In this document: positions 49,463 to 58,232 of the stretch, piece by piece | Numbering within the stretch: position 1 is the first letter of the stretch | Layout of the letters: every line of letters starts with the position of its first letter | Assembly (NCBI RefSeq): GCF_014205795.1 | Contig: NZ_JACHCN010000017.1 | Location: forward strand, 1 to 64,000 | From: Rhodanobacter sp. MP7CTX1 | Lineage (GTDB): Bacteria; Pseudomonadota; Gammaproteobacteria; Xanthomonadales; Rhodanobacteraceae | Length of the DNA stretch: 64,000 nucleotides | Reading direction: 5' to 3' | The notes under the pieces: generated by a model | What the model was told of the DNA's origin: nothing | What the model saw: only the letters and a program-made list of their open reading frames with translations | Databases searched by the model: none | Translations under genes and position numbers: made by a program

Positions 49463-50345
49463 GCTCGGCCCTACCCTGCAAGCGTTGATCCTTCGTGCCG
49501 AACAGGCCTTGGATCGCTGCCTGCCGCCCGCCGAACAGTCCCCTGCCGCGCTGCATCGCGCGATGCGTTACGCCGTGCTTGGCGGCGGCAAGCGGCTGCG
49601 CCCGCTGCTGGTTTACGCCGCCGCTCATGCGTTCGGCGAAAGCGACCCGCAGCTCGATGCGGCCGCCTGTGCGGTGGAGCTGATCCACGCCTATTCGCTG
49701 GTTCACGACGACCTGCCCGCGATGGACGACGATGCCCTGCGCCGCGGCCGTCCGACCTGCCATATCGTCTTCGGCGAGGCGATGGCGATTCTCGCCGGCG
49801 ACGCGCTGCAGGCGCTGGCCTTCGAGATCCTGGCCGATGACCCCGCGCACCAGACCGACGCCACCACCGGCATCGCCATGCTGCGTGTGCTCAGCCGTGC
49901 CTGCGGCGCCGAAGGCATGGCCGGCGGACAGTCGCTGGACCTGGCGGCGGTCGGCCAACAGCTGACGCTGGCCGAACTGGAGCATATGCACGCCCTCAAG
50001 ACCGGCGCCTTGATACGTGCCTCGGTGCAGATGGGCGCGCTCGTCGCGCGTGCCGATGCCGAAGCGCTGCAAGCGCTGGATCGCTACGCCCACGCGGTAG
50101 GCCTGGCGTTCCAGGTGCGCGATGACATCCTCGACGTGGAAGGCGAATCGGCCGTACTCGGCAAGACCGCCGGCAAGGATGCCGCCGCCGCCAAGCCCAC
50201 CTTCCCCTCGATCATTGGCCTTGACGCCTCGCGCGCACGACTGGCGGAACTGATCGAATCGGCGCTGGCGGCGATTGAACCACTAGGCAACAAGGGCTCT
50301 CTGCTGGCCGAGCTGGCTCGTTACGCCGGCCATCGTGCGCATTGA
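49446..50345 (+). CDS. ispA: Farnesyl diphosphate synthase
   Basis: IspA condenses IPP and DMAPP to farnesyl diphosphate, the precursor for UppS and quinones. The protein has the first Asp-rich motif [19 protein letters not shown] near the N-terminus and the second motif DDILD. The start is uncertain: TTG at 49446 gives 299 aa, the E. coli length, and overlaps the xseB end by 17 bases; ATG at 49422 would add 8 residues. No good ribosome-binding site favours either. The dxs gene that often follows is absent. Confidence 0.93.
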   Translation: MNPNSKLGPTLQALILRAEQALDRCLPPAEQSPAALHRAMRYAVLGGGKRLRPLLVYAAAHAFGESDPQLDAAACAVELIHAYSLVHDDLPAMDDDALRRGRPTCHIVFGEAMAILAGDALQALAFEILADDPAHQTDATTGIAMLRVLSRACGAEGMAGGQSLDLAAVGQQLTLAELEHMHALKTGALIRASVQMGALVARADAEALQALDRYAHAVGLAFQVRDDILDVEGESAVLGKTAGKDAAAAKPTFPSIIGLDASRARLAELIESALAAIEPLGNKGSLLAELARYAGHRAH

Positions 50346-50388
50346 AAGGGCGACTTACGCACATTCGAAGTAGCCAATAGCCATCCAT

Positions 50389-50432
50389 CACGCAATAAAA
50401 AAGCAGCCTCACGGCTGCTTTTTTATTGCGTG
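50389..50432. terminator. Bidirectional terminator between ispA and the DUF4870 gene
   Basis: Arms of 20 bp (50389-50408 and 50413-50432) are perfect reverse complements around TCAC. The A-run before and T-run after the GC core make it effective on both strands. It lies between convergent genes. Confidence 0.95.
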
Positions 50433-50444
50433 AACTGACCTCGA

Positions 50445-50882
50445 TTACTTGATCAATCTCAGCGTGAACGGGTAGCGGTAGCGCACACCTTCATTCGCCT
50501 TGATAGCCGCGATGATGGTGAATACCAGCCAGCCGATACCAATGATGATCCACAGCGGAATCGCGATGATCAGGCCCACACCTAAGGTCATGATCGAAAT
50601 CAGCAGCAGGATCAGGAGAGCAATCGCCACCGTGATATTGAAATTCAGCGCCTCTTTGCCTTGGTCATCGACGAAGGGCATGGTGTCTTTCTTCACCAGC
50701 CAGATGATCAGCGGGCCGATGAAACAGCCCCAGCCATGACCGAAAGCACCGGTGAGAATGGCGCCAAGCAGGGCGGACAAATGCGCGAACATCGCCCACT
50801 GACGCTGATCGGCCGACGGGACATCGACTAGCGGCGGGTCGTTCGGTGAAGGCGGAATGACGGACTCGGGTGGAACGCTCAT
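50445..50882 (-). CDS. DUF4870 family membrane protein
   Basis: The ATG at 50882 follows GAGGAG and gives 145 aa. The protein starts with a Pro-rich cytoplasmic stretch (about 1-30), then has three or four hydrophobic segments (FAHLSALLGAIL, GCFIGPLIIWLVKK, ITVAIALLILLLISIMTLG, IIGIGWLVFTIIAAIKA) and ends YRYPFTLRLIK. This is the DUF4870 (Tic20-like) pattern. Function is unknown. It sits alone between ispA and pmbA. Confidence 0.85.
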   Translation of the reverse strand: MSVPPESVIPPSPNDPPLVDVPSADQRQWAMFAHLSALLGAILTGAFGHGWGCFIGPLIIWLVKKDTMPFVDDQGKEALNFNITVAIALLILLLISIMTLGVGLIIAIPLWIIIGIGWLVFTIIAAIKANEGVRYRYPFTLRLIK

Positions 50883-51001
50883 GCGTATCTCCTCAGCGTC
50901 GACAATCGCCGGCCCATTGCCGGTTGCGCTGATGCTAGCAAGCCCCGCCCGCTTTGCCGAGGGGACTTGCGGCACCGCAAGGCGCCAACTTCGGCGGCCT
51001 C

Positions 51002-52399
51002 CTACTCGCCTGCTACCGTCATCCGTTCCAGCAGGATCGAGCCGGTCAGGATGTGCGAGCGAGGATCGACGTCCGCTCCCACCGCCACGATGCCGGCGAA
51101 CATCTCGCGCAAGTTCGCAGCGATCGTGATCTCCTCCACTGGATAGGCGATCTGCCCGTTTTCGACCCAGAAACCGGCTGCACCGCGCGAATAGTCCCCG
51201 GTGATGGTGGATACGCCCTGCCCCATCACCTCGGTGACCAGCAGCCCGGTACCCATGCGTTTCAGCATGGCGGCGAAGTCGTCCTTCGCATGGTCCGCGC
51301 TGCCCGGTTCCACGATCAGGTTATGGATGCCGCCCGCGTTGCCGGTCGATTCCAGCCCGAGCTTGCGCGCCGAATAGCTGCCCAGCACATAGCGCGCCAG
51401 CACGCCGCCCTCGATCAAGGCGCTGTCGCGGGTCGCCACGCCCTCGGCGTCGAAGCTGCCTGAGCCCTGACCGCGCAACAGCCGCGGCAACTCCATGATG
51501 TTCAGCCATGACGGCATCACCTGCTTGCCGACGTGGTCGAGCAGGAAACTGGCCTGGCGATACAAGGCGCCGCCGCTGACTGCTCCCAGCAAATGTCCGA
51601 TCAGCCCCCGGGCCAGCTCCGGCGCAAACAGCACCGGACACTGCCGCGTCGACAGGCTGCGTGCGCCCATGCGTGCAAGGGTGCGCTCGGCTGCCCGGTC
51701 GCCGAGCACCTTTGCGCTCATGAAGTCGCCGGCCGCACGCACGCTGTCGTACCAGTAGTCGCGCTGCATGCCGTCCTCGTCGCCGGCAATCAGTGCCAGC
51801 GACAGCGAATGCCGCGTGCCTCGTTCACGCCCGACGAAGCCGTGCGAGTTCGCATACACCGACAGACCTTGCCCGGCCTGCACGCTGGCACCGTCTGAAT
51901 TGCTGATGCCGGCATGGGCGCGTCCGGCGTCCTCGATTTCGATGCCCAGTTCAATCGCGCGGGTCGTGTCGATATCCCACGGATGCCACAGGTCCAGATC
52001 AGGAAACGACGTCGCCATGCGCGCCGCATCGGCCAAACCCGCCGCTGGATCAGCTTCGGTATAGCGCGCGATCGCGCAGGCCTGGTCCAGGGTCGCCTGG
52101 ATCGAGTCCGGATGCAGGTCGGCGGTGCTGGCCGAGCCCTTTCGCTGGCCGAAGTACACGGTAAGCCCGAAACCACGATCGCGGGTGTGCTCGACCGTCT
52201 CCACCTCACCCAGGCGCACGTTGACGCTCAGCCCGCTATCGATGCTGGCGGCGACCTCGGCCTGGCTGGCGCCGGCGGCGCGAGCGCGACGAATCACATC
52301 CTCGGCCAGTTCGGCCAGTCGATCGAGCTCTTGCTCGCTCCGATCTGGACCGCTGTGAGCCGACAAATGGCGGTCCTGGCTGATGGCGCGTTCGGTCAC
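51002..52399 (-). CDS. pmbA: Metalloprotease TldE/PmbA
   Basis: TldE (PmbA) forms a heterodimeric peptidase with TldD, which degrades unfolded peptides, CcdA antitoxin and microcin precursors in E. coli. The GTG at 52399 has AGGAAG and gives 465 aa (E. coli 450); the open frame to 52642 is not family-like. TldE lacks the HExxxH zinc motif of TldD, as here. Conserved NIMELPRLLRGQGSGSF and GVSTITGDYSRGAAGFWVENG are visible. Its partner gene tldD is at 60924-62378. Confidence 0.95.
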   Translation of the reverse strand: MTERAISQDRHLSAHSGPDRSEQELDRLAELAEDVIRRARAAGASQAEVAASIDSGLSVNVRLGEVETVEHTRDRGFGLTVYFGQRKGSASTADLHPDSIQATLDQACAIARYTEADPAAGLADAARMATSFPDLDLWHPWDIDTTRAIELGIEIEDAGRAHAGISNSDGASVQAGQGLSVYANSHGFVGRERGTRHSLSLALIAGDEDGMQRDYWYDSVRAAGDFMSAKVLGDRAAERTLARMGARSLSTRQCPVLFAPELARGLIGHLLGAVSGGALYRQASFLLDHVGKQVMPSWLNIMELPRLLRGQGSGSFDAEGVATRDSALIEGGVLARYVLGSYSARKLGLESTGNAGGIHNLIVEPGSADHAKDDFAAMLKRMGTGLLVTEVMGQGVSTITGDYSRGAAGFWVENGQIAYPVEEITIAANLREMFAGIVAVGADVDPRSHILTGSILLERMTVAGE

Positions 52400-52519
52400 G
52401 TTGGGCTTCCTGGAGGTTTGACGAGTAGAATAGTCGGTTCGCGACCACCGACCCCGATGGGGTGCAGTGCCCAAGATGGGGTCGGCTCGGCGAAATGCAA
52501 AGAGTTGGGGAGAACGCCC

Positions 52520-52759
52520 ATGCAACCAACCGCCGGCATCTATCGTCACTACAAGGGTCAGCGCTACCGCGTGCTGGGTACCGCGCATCACAGCGAAACG
52601 CTGGAGCCGCTGGTGGTTTATCAGGCGCTCTACGGGGACCACGGTCTATGGGTACGCCCAGCCACCATGTTCACCGAAACCATCGAGCTGGATGGCGAGC
52701 CGATCGCCCGCTTCGCGCTCGAGCAAGCCGAGCCCGGCACCGACGACCCGCACATCTGA
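52520..52759 (+). CDS. DUF1653 domain protein
   Basis: The 79-aa protein starts at ATG 52520, preceded by GGGGAG. It carries the DUF1653 core: GIYRHYKGQRYRVLGTAHHSE, VVYQALYGDHGLWVRP and MFTETIELDGE. Such proteins are short beta-rich cytosolic proteins of unknown function. It is divergent from pmbA and 28 bp before darP. Confidence 0.88.
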   Translation: MQPTAGIYRHYKGQRYRVLGTAHHSETLEPLVVYQALYGDHGLWVRPATMFTETIELDGEPIARFALEQAEPGTDDPHI

Positions 52760-52787
52760 CCATCGCCCCATCCCTGGAATTGAAACC

Positions 52788-53339
52788 GTGAGCCCGAGCC
52801 GCAGCCGCAATCAAACCGAACTCGACGAAGAGGACTACGGTCCCAGTCGCACCCAGCAGCGTCGCGAAGCACTCGCGGTACTGACGCTGGCTGCCCAGTT
52901 GATGGAGCTGCCGCCGAGCCGGCTGGCGAAACTGGAACTGCCTGAAGACGTGCGCCGCGAGATCGACGTCACCCGTCGCATCACCGCGCATATCGCGCGC
53001 AAGCGCCAGCTCGCGTTCCTCGCCAAGGTCATGCGCCGCTACGACGACGCGGACTTTGCTTCGGTGCGTGGCGAACTCGGCGAGAACCGCGAGAAGCAGC
53101 GCCAGGAAACCGCCGCGATGCACCGCCTCGAAGCGATGCGCGATCGTCTGATCAGCGAGGACGAAACGGCACTCTCCGAACTGATCACAGAACACCCGCA
53201 GATCGATCGCCAGCATGTGCGCTCATTGATCCGCCAGGCCCGCACCGAACGCGATGCGAACAAGCCGCCGCGCGCGTACCGCGAAATATTTCAGCTACTG
53301 AAGGATCTGGCTGCAAGCGACAGCAAGCCCGACGCCTGA
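52788..53339 (+). CDS. darP: Ribosome biogenesis factor DarP (YjgA)
   Basis: DarP binds pre-50S subunits and helps their late assembly. The GTG at 52788 gives 183 aa, the same length as the E. coli protein. Helical blocks match: RRREALAVLTLAAQLMELP-like, IDVTRRITAHIARKRQLAFLAKVMR and FQLLKDLA near the end. The yjgA-pmbA neighbourhood is conserved in gammaproteobacteria. Confidence 0.93.
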   Translation: MSPSRSRNQTELDEEDYGPSRTQQRREALAVLTLAAQLMELPPSRLAKLELPEDVRREIDVTRRITAHIARKRQLAFLAKVMRRYDDADFASVRGELGENREKQRQETAAMHRLEAMRDRLISEDETALSELITEHPQIDRQHVRSLIRQARTERDANKPPRAYREIFQLLKDLAASDSKPDA

Positions 53340-53374
53340 CGCCGTGGCGATGGCTCCTTGCAGCTCGGGAGCCA

Positions 53375-53623
53375 TCAGCTGAGCGTGCTGAAGCGCACGC
53401 AGAAATCATTCGGCGATACCCAGCGATCATGCAGGACGCAAAGCCGGCTACCGCCGATGCTGGCTCCATAAGCTGAGCCGAACACCGCCAGTCCTGCGAC
53501 ACGCTGCTCGGTCATGCGGCGATCGTCCAGACGATGGCGGCAGCCAGCGCAACCCGGCTGGACCACCTGCTCGAGGCAACTTGTGGTCGGCTCAGCCTTG
53601 CTGGCGTCGCCTGTCGTGCTCAT
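53375..53623 (-). CDS. Small Cys-rich protein coupled to the YeiH-type transporter
   Basis: The 82-aa protein has C16, a CAGC pair (C25/C28), C62 in RLCVLHDRW and C75 in DFCVRF. The spaced Cys residues suggest a zinc or iron-sulfur site. Its ATG overlaps the stop of the upstream transporter gene (ATGA at 53620-53623), so the two are translationally coupled. I recognise the general pattern CxxCR...GLAVFGSAYG...LC.LHDR from uncharacterised proteobacterial proteins but know no function. Confidence 0.75.
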   Translation of the reverse strand: MSTTGDASKAEPTTSCLEQVVQPGCAGCRHRLDDRRMTEQRVAGLAVFGSAYGASIGGSRLCVLHDRWVSPNDFCVRFSTLS

Positions 53624-55047
53624 CCGTGCCCCAGGCTGTCCCAGTACGTCGCAAAGACATGGGCGGACATCACGTAGCCAACAATGACGTTGACCACGAC
53701 ACCGGCCGTGAACGCGAGAAACGGTTTCCAGCCGGTCGCGCTAAGCGAACGCAGACGCGTAGTCAGCCCGATGCTGAGGAAGCAGAACGTGAACACCCAG
53801 GTGCGCAAGGCGCTAATCGGTGCGACCAGTTCCGGCGTGACGATCTTGCGGTAGTCCGCCAGCGAATAGGAACTCGCGAGCCACGTGATCAGGGCCGACG
53901 CCAGCAGGAATCCAAGCACGAATTTCGGGAAGCGTGCCCAGATCTCGCGGGCATCCGCCTTCTTAACCTGCACGCCATCCTCCAACGCATCCCAGCGCGT
54001 CGTGGCCACCCAGGCCAGCGAGAAGGCCCAGATACCGATCCAGATATCCCGACCCACCACTTTCATCAACGTGAAGTTCTGCACCGCGGCATCCGGCGCG
54101 CCGGCAATCGCACCGCCGGCATGTCGGGCGATGTCGCCATAGGTCTGGGCAGCGGCAATGCCCGCCGCATCGGCGAACTCCGAGGTCCCGATCCAGGCGC
54201 CGGCCACCCCTGTCGACAAGCCGAGTGCGTGCGACGCAAACGGCAACACGAAGATCATCACGATCGCCCATAGTATGACCAGCGTGATCGCTACCGAAGC
54301 CTGCTCGCGCCGCGCGCGCACGGCGCCGGCAATCGCAATCGCCGCCGACACGCCGCATACCGCACCGCCGACCCCGAGCACGGCAGCAAAGCGCCGGTCC
54401 AGCCCCAGAGCCTTGCCGACGAGAAAGATCACGAAGAACGTCAGCAGGGATACCACTGTCGCCTGCCCGACCGCCACCGGACCGGCCCACACCAGCAAGG
54501 TGAATGGCAGTGTTGCGCCGAGCAGCACAATGCCCACCTTGATATAGAACTCGACGCGCAGACCGACCTGAAACCACTCGGGCAAACGGACCAGGTTGGA
54601 CACCAGCAGCCCCAACAGCAAGGCCAGCAGCGGCGCCTCGAGGTTGTAGTGCGATGCCTGGCTCCACGCCGCCGTCTGGAAGATCAGCAACGACACGACA
54701 AACAGGATCAGGAACGCCGGCAGGAAATGCGCAAGACGCTGCTTGAGTACGTACAGCGCACCGCCGAACAGCGCCGCGAACACCACGAATAGCGCCGCGT
54801 AATTCGGCAAGTGCGCAACGAGGTCCTGGCCGGCCTGCGACAGGCTCGACCATTTCGCTGGTGCCGTGGCGAGCCACTTGATACTGCCGCCCGAGGCGAA
54901 CAGTACCCAGGCCACCACGACCACCAGCAGGCCGATCCACACCGACCACCAGTCCTCGTTGAAGAACAGGCCTCCGCGTGCCGTCCGGTTCGTGGTGGAT
55001 ATGGACGGCCGAACGTCCTGCGGAAGATCACGCGTCAATTCATTCAT
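53620..55047 (-). CDS. YeiH/UPF0324 family putative sulfate exporter
   Basis: The ATG at 55047 follows a GGGGTG site and gives 475 aa with about twelve hydrophobic segments. The family core includes VGIVLLGATLPF, GVGGAVCGVSAAIAIAGAVRA and GAWIGTSEFADAAGIAAA. The protein is longer than E. coli YeiH (349) because an N-terminal part with additional helices precedes the core. The family is annotated as putative sulfate/organosulfonate-linked exporters; substrate is not established here. It heads a two-gene unit with the small Cys protein. Confidence 0.88.
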   Translation of the reverse strand: MNELTRDLPQDVRPSISTTNRTARGGLFFNEDWWSVWIGLLVVVVAWVLFASGGSIKWLATAPAKWSSLSQAGQDLVAHLPNYAALFVVFAALFGGALYVLKQRLAHFLPAFLILFVVSLLIFQTAAWSQASHYNLEAPLLALLLGLLVSNLVRLPEWFQVGLRVEFYIKVGIVLLGATLPFTLLVWAGPVAVGQATVVSLLTFFVIFLVGKALGLDRRFAAVLGVGGAVCGVSAAIAIAGAVRARREQASVAITLVILWAIVMIFVLPFASHALGLSTGVAGAWIGTSEFADAAGIAAAQTYGDIARHAGGAIAGAPDAAVQNFTLMKVVGRDIWIGIWAFSLAWVATTRWDALEDGVQVKKADAREIWARFPKFVLGFLLASALITWLASSYSLADYRKIVTPELVAPISALRTWVFTFCFLSIGLTTRLRSLSATGWKPFLAFTAGVVVNVIVGYVMSAHVFATYWDSLGHG

Positions 55048-55294
55048 CGCCACACCCCAAAGGCTAAAAGCAGCCACGGCTAAAGTGTTGATGCGCGCGG
55101 ACGGCGCGCGAAATGACCTTTTGCTCTATCGATATGGCCATCCCCGATGGCGGCACTATAGATGGGCGCACCGCAGTAAAAATATTGTCGCCCCCCGAAA
55201 AGCAGCCAAACGCCGCGACCCCGACGACCAGGCAGACGCGAGAACAGCCGCGTTCCGCTGGACGCGTTCAGGTATTGGCCGCCCACCTTTCCTG

Positions 55295-56722
55295 TCAGCG
55301 TGCCTGCGCTTTGGCCGCCTCATCAAGTAGCGCATCGAGGTCGGCGCGCCGTAACAGGCGGCCGTCGAGCAGCACGGCGTTGATGCGCCGAGCGTTGTGG
55401 ATGTCCTTGGTCGGATCGGCGTCCAGCAAGACCAGGTCCGCCCGTTTGCCGACTTCCACCGTTCCGCGCGTATCCGCCATGCCGAGGAATCTGGCCGGCT
55501 CAAGCGTCGCCGAGTACAGCGCCTCGCGTGGGGTCAGACCCGACTCGACCAGCATCTCCATCTCATCATGCAAGGCAAAGCCCGGATAAACCCCGGGCAT
55601 GGGCGAGTCGGTTCCCGCCATGATCGGCACGCCGGCCTGGTGCATGACCGACACGATCTGATGGGCGATCGGCCAGCGACGCTTCGCCAGCGCCGCGTCC
55701 TCCGCTGTGTAGCCGGAAAGGAATCGCTCCCAACGCGTGTGTTCGTCCGCGCGCAAATATCGCCAGCGGGGATCTGACCTCGGCGACCCATTTTTTGCCA
55801 GCGAGTCTTCGTCGGCAAGCACGAGCGTCGGAACCTGTACCTGACCGGTGCCCGCGATTACTTTGGCCACGTTTCGGCAGATGCCAAGATCGAACGCAGC
55901 CAGCGTCCGCGCCTCCTGTGCATCACGTCGCGCAGTCAACGCGTCGCCAACGAGGCCGCGGCGTTCTTCGAGCAGGGGCGCTTCGATCGACGAACAGGCC
56001 TCATAGGCCTGCATCAGGTGCTCGTTGCTGCGCTGACCTGCCTCGGCCGTTACCAGCAGCGGCACGCCTGCCGGCGCGTGGCCGACCACTGGCAGAGAAC
56101 GCGCTTGCGCTGCAGCGAGGACAGCACGCCAATGCGAAGCCGGTATCTCCGAGAAGACCTTGATGAAATCGGCACCGGCATCGGCCGCAGCGTCGACCTG
56201 GTGGGCCGCATCCTCCGGCGAGCTGCCGTACACGGCGATGCCGGCAGCAAGGATGCGCGGCGCGGCGAGTTCGCCATCATCCAGGGCCTTGCGCCAGCGC
56301 TTTACCAGCAGCATGGATGCCGCATCGCCACGCATCTCCCGCACCCCGGTGACGCCGTTGGCAACGTACAGTGGAAACGACCAATCGTTCGGCGGCCGAC
56401 GCGATGAGAGGTTGAACAGGTGGACATGCATGTCCACCAAGCCGGGAATCAGAAACCTTCCGCGTCCATCGACACGCCGAGCCGGCGCCGGAATATTCGC
56501 GTCGTGTGGCGCAACGATCGCGACAATACGACCGTCATCGACTAGAACCGTTCGCGGCCCCATCGAACGTCCGTGCTCAACGTCGATGACGGTGACCTCG
56601 GTGATGGCAATGGTTTGCCGCTGAGGCAACGGCATCGCTTGCGCGACAGCCATGCAGGCCAACCATGCCAGGATGCACGGAGTTACCAGCGACACCATCC
56701 ACTTCGCGACATCGGCACGCAT
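55295..56722 (-). CDS. Secreted amidohydrolase (imidazolonepropionase-like)
   Basis: The ATG at 56722 follows GAGGGGG and gives 475 aa. An N-terminal signal peptide (hydrophobic to about residue 30, ending near AVAQA) points to the periplasm. The TIM-barrel metallohydrolase motifs are present: HVH in GLVDMHVHLF, a Lys in ADFIKVFSEIP (likely carbamylated), GHAPAG and SNEH His residues, and D in AGTDSPMPGVYPG. Related secreted enzymes act on dipeptides or cyclic amides; the substrate cannot be given. Divergent from the araC-type gene. Confidence 0.88.
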   Translation of the reverse strand: MRADVAKWMVSLVTPCILAWLACMAVAQAMPLPQRQTIAITEVTVIDVEHGRSMGPRTVLVDDGRIVAIVAPHDANIPAPARRVDGRGRFLIPGLVDMHVHLFNLSSRRPPNDWSFPLYVANGVTGVREMRGDAASMLLVKRWRKALDDGELAAPRILAAGIAVYGSSPEDAAHQVDAAADAGADFIKVFSEIPASHWRAVLAAAQARSLPVVGHAPAGVPLLVTAEAGQRSNEHLMQAYEACSSIEAPLLEERRGLVGDALTARRDAQEARTLAAFDLGICRNVAKVIAGTGQVQVPTLVLADEDSLAKNGSPRSDPRWRYLRADEHTRWERFLSGYTAEDAALAKRRWPIAHQIVSVMHQAGVPIMAGTDSPMPGVYPGFALHDEMEMLVESGLTPREALYSATLEPARFLGMADTRGTVEVGKRADLVLLDADPTKDIHNARRINAVLLDGRLLRRADLDALLDEAAKAQAR

Positions 56723-56996
56723 GTCCGCCCCCTCGATCATGAGATATACGAGCCAGCGTAAACTATCGTCGGTCTTGATGGACGGCCAGATGGCAAACCC
56801 ATAGCGTCCACTTACGACGGCGCCCTAAACCTGTGGCGGCCATTCGTGCCGATCTCGCTCAGCCTCCCCGCCTCCATCAAGTACATAAATTCGCGTAGTC
56901 GCTGATAGCTCCATTAAGCTGCATGCTCGGCTCAAATCACTGCTGAACGTGAATGCACGCTGCCGTGGGCGGCGCAAGGTCACGTATCGAGGCCAG

Positions 56997-57827
56997 ATGC
57001 CTGATTTCACTGTCCGCACCTTGCTTGAAACGCCGTCCGTCACGGTCCGGGACGTTTATTGCAGTGGGACGTGTCGGCACAGGAGTGACGAGGAGTGCAC
57101 CAGCAAGACTCACCTCGTGTTTCCCTACCGGGGTACTTACCTGCGCCATGTCGGTGAAACCCAGGCGGTTGCCGAATCCAACCAGGTGCTTTTGTTCAAC
57201 GCCCTCCAGGGTTACCAGGTCAGCCATCCCGTAGATGGCGGCGATGCGAGCCTGGTCCTTGTGCTGGATGAGGAGTTGCTGCGCGAGTTGGCGCCCAAGG
57301 CGCTGACCTGGGACAAGAACGCCTTCACGTTTCGACAGCAGCAGTTGGGCATCGACCCGCGGGCCCAAGCCTTGGTGGCGTTATTGCGCCACAGCCTGCG
57401 GGAGAACGTAGCCGAACGACTCGAAGCGGAAAGTCTGTCATTGACACTCGCGCAGCGCAGTCTTGGCTCGAGTACGACGCATAGCGCGGGCGCGAATGCG
57501 GGGCGGCAGCGGCTAGCCGATCGCACCAAACTGATCCTGGCCAGTGATCTTTCCAGGAGGTGGGCCCTGGCGGACATAGCGGCCAAGGTTGGCGTCTCTC
57601 CCGTCTACCTGACGCAGGTATTTCAACAGGTCGAAGGCGTACCCCTTTACCGCTATCAGTTGCGCCTTCGCTTGGCCCACTCGCTGGACTTGCTGGGGCA
57701 GTACGAAGATTTGAGCCAGCTGAGCCTTGAGCTCGGGTTTAGCAGCCACAGTCATTTCAGCGCTTCATTCCTGAAGACTTACGGCCGAACCCCGACCGAA
57801 TTCCGGCAAGTCGCACTCCGCCGATAG
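56997..57827 (+). CDS. AraC-family transcriptional regulator
   Basis: The ATG at 56997 is preferred over 56949 because family similarity starts there; it gives 276 aa. The N-terminal half (about 15-130) is a cupin-like effector domain with three Cys in CSGTCRHRSDEEC. The C-terminal HTH_18 (about 175-270) includes WALADIAAKVGVSPVYLTQVFQ and LSLELGFSSHSHFSASF. It is divergent from the amidohydrolase gene and upstream of the 51-aa protein and the saccharopine-dehydrogenase-like enzyme, either of which it may control. Confidence 0.92.
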   Translation: MPDFTVRTLLETPSVTVRDVYCSGTCRHRSDEECTSKTHLVFPYRGTYLRHVGETQAVAESNQVLLFNALQGYQVSHPVDGGDASLVLVLDEELLRELAPKALTWDKNAFTFRQQQLGIDPRAQALVALLRHSLRENVAERLEAESLSLTLAQRSLGSSTTHSAGANAGRQRLADRTKLILASDLSRRWALADIAAKVGVSPVYLTQVFQQVEGVPLYRYQLRLRLAHSLDLLGQYEDLSQLSLELGFSSHSHFSASFLKTYGRTPTEFRQVALRR

Positions 57828-57924
57828 ACTCATGCCTTCAAGTTGCTAAAGATTTTGACAGCGGCCCGCGCAGACCCCTGACTAAATAGCCCTACCCGGA
57901 CTTCGGGTCATTGAGGGCAGAGTC

Positions 57925-58080
57925 ATGAGTGGAAATACTTGCGCAGCGTGTGACTACGAACTGGACGAAAATTCAGTAACTGTGACCTTGGGTGGAAAAA
58001 CCGTCGAAGTCTGTTGCGAGGAGTGCGCGACAAAGCTGAAGGAAGCCTTCAGCGCCGCCGCTTCGTCGAAGATCGGCTGA
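57925..58080 (+). CDS. Small Cys-motif (TRASH/YHS-like) protein, 51 aa
   Basis: This short ORF starts at ATG 57925 after GAGGG with good spacing. It encodes C6 and C9 (CAAC), then a predicted beta-hairpin (VTVTLGGKTVEV) and C-C-E-E-C, followed by a helix (ATKLKEAF). The CxxC...CCxxC layout matches small metal-binding TRASH/YHS-like proteins. A TTGACA occurs 65 bp upstream at 57855-57860. It lies between the AraC regulator and the saccharopine-dehydrogenase-like gene, on the same strand. Confidence 0.75.
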   Translation: MSGNTCAACDYELDENSVTVTLGGKTVEVCCEECATKLKEAFSAAASSKIG

Positions 58081-58232
58081 GCATGGATGGATGGCGGGCG
58101 CTGGCCACACGGTCATCCAGACTTGGTCATGACTAGTCAGGCATGTGGAACAAGATCTCGGAGCCGTCGCGCCGTTCGTGCGCGGCGTGCTTCTGAACAG
58201 CAGTCTTTGACGATACCCAACGAGAACACCCC

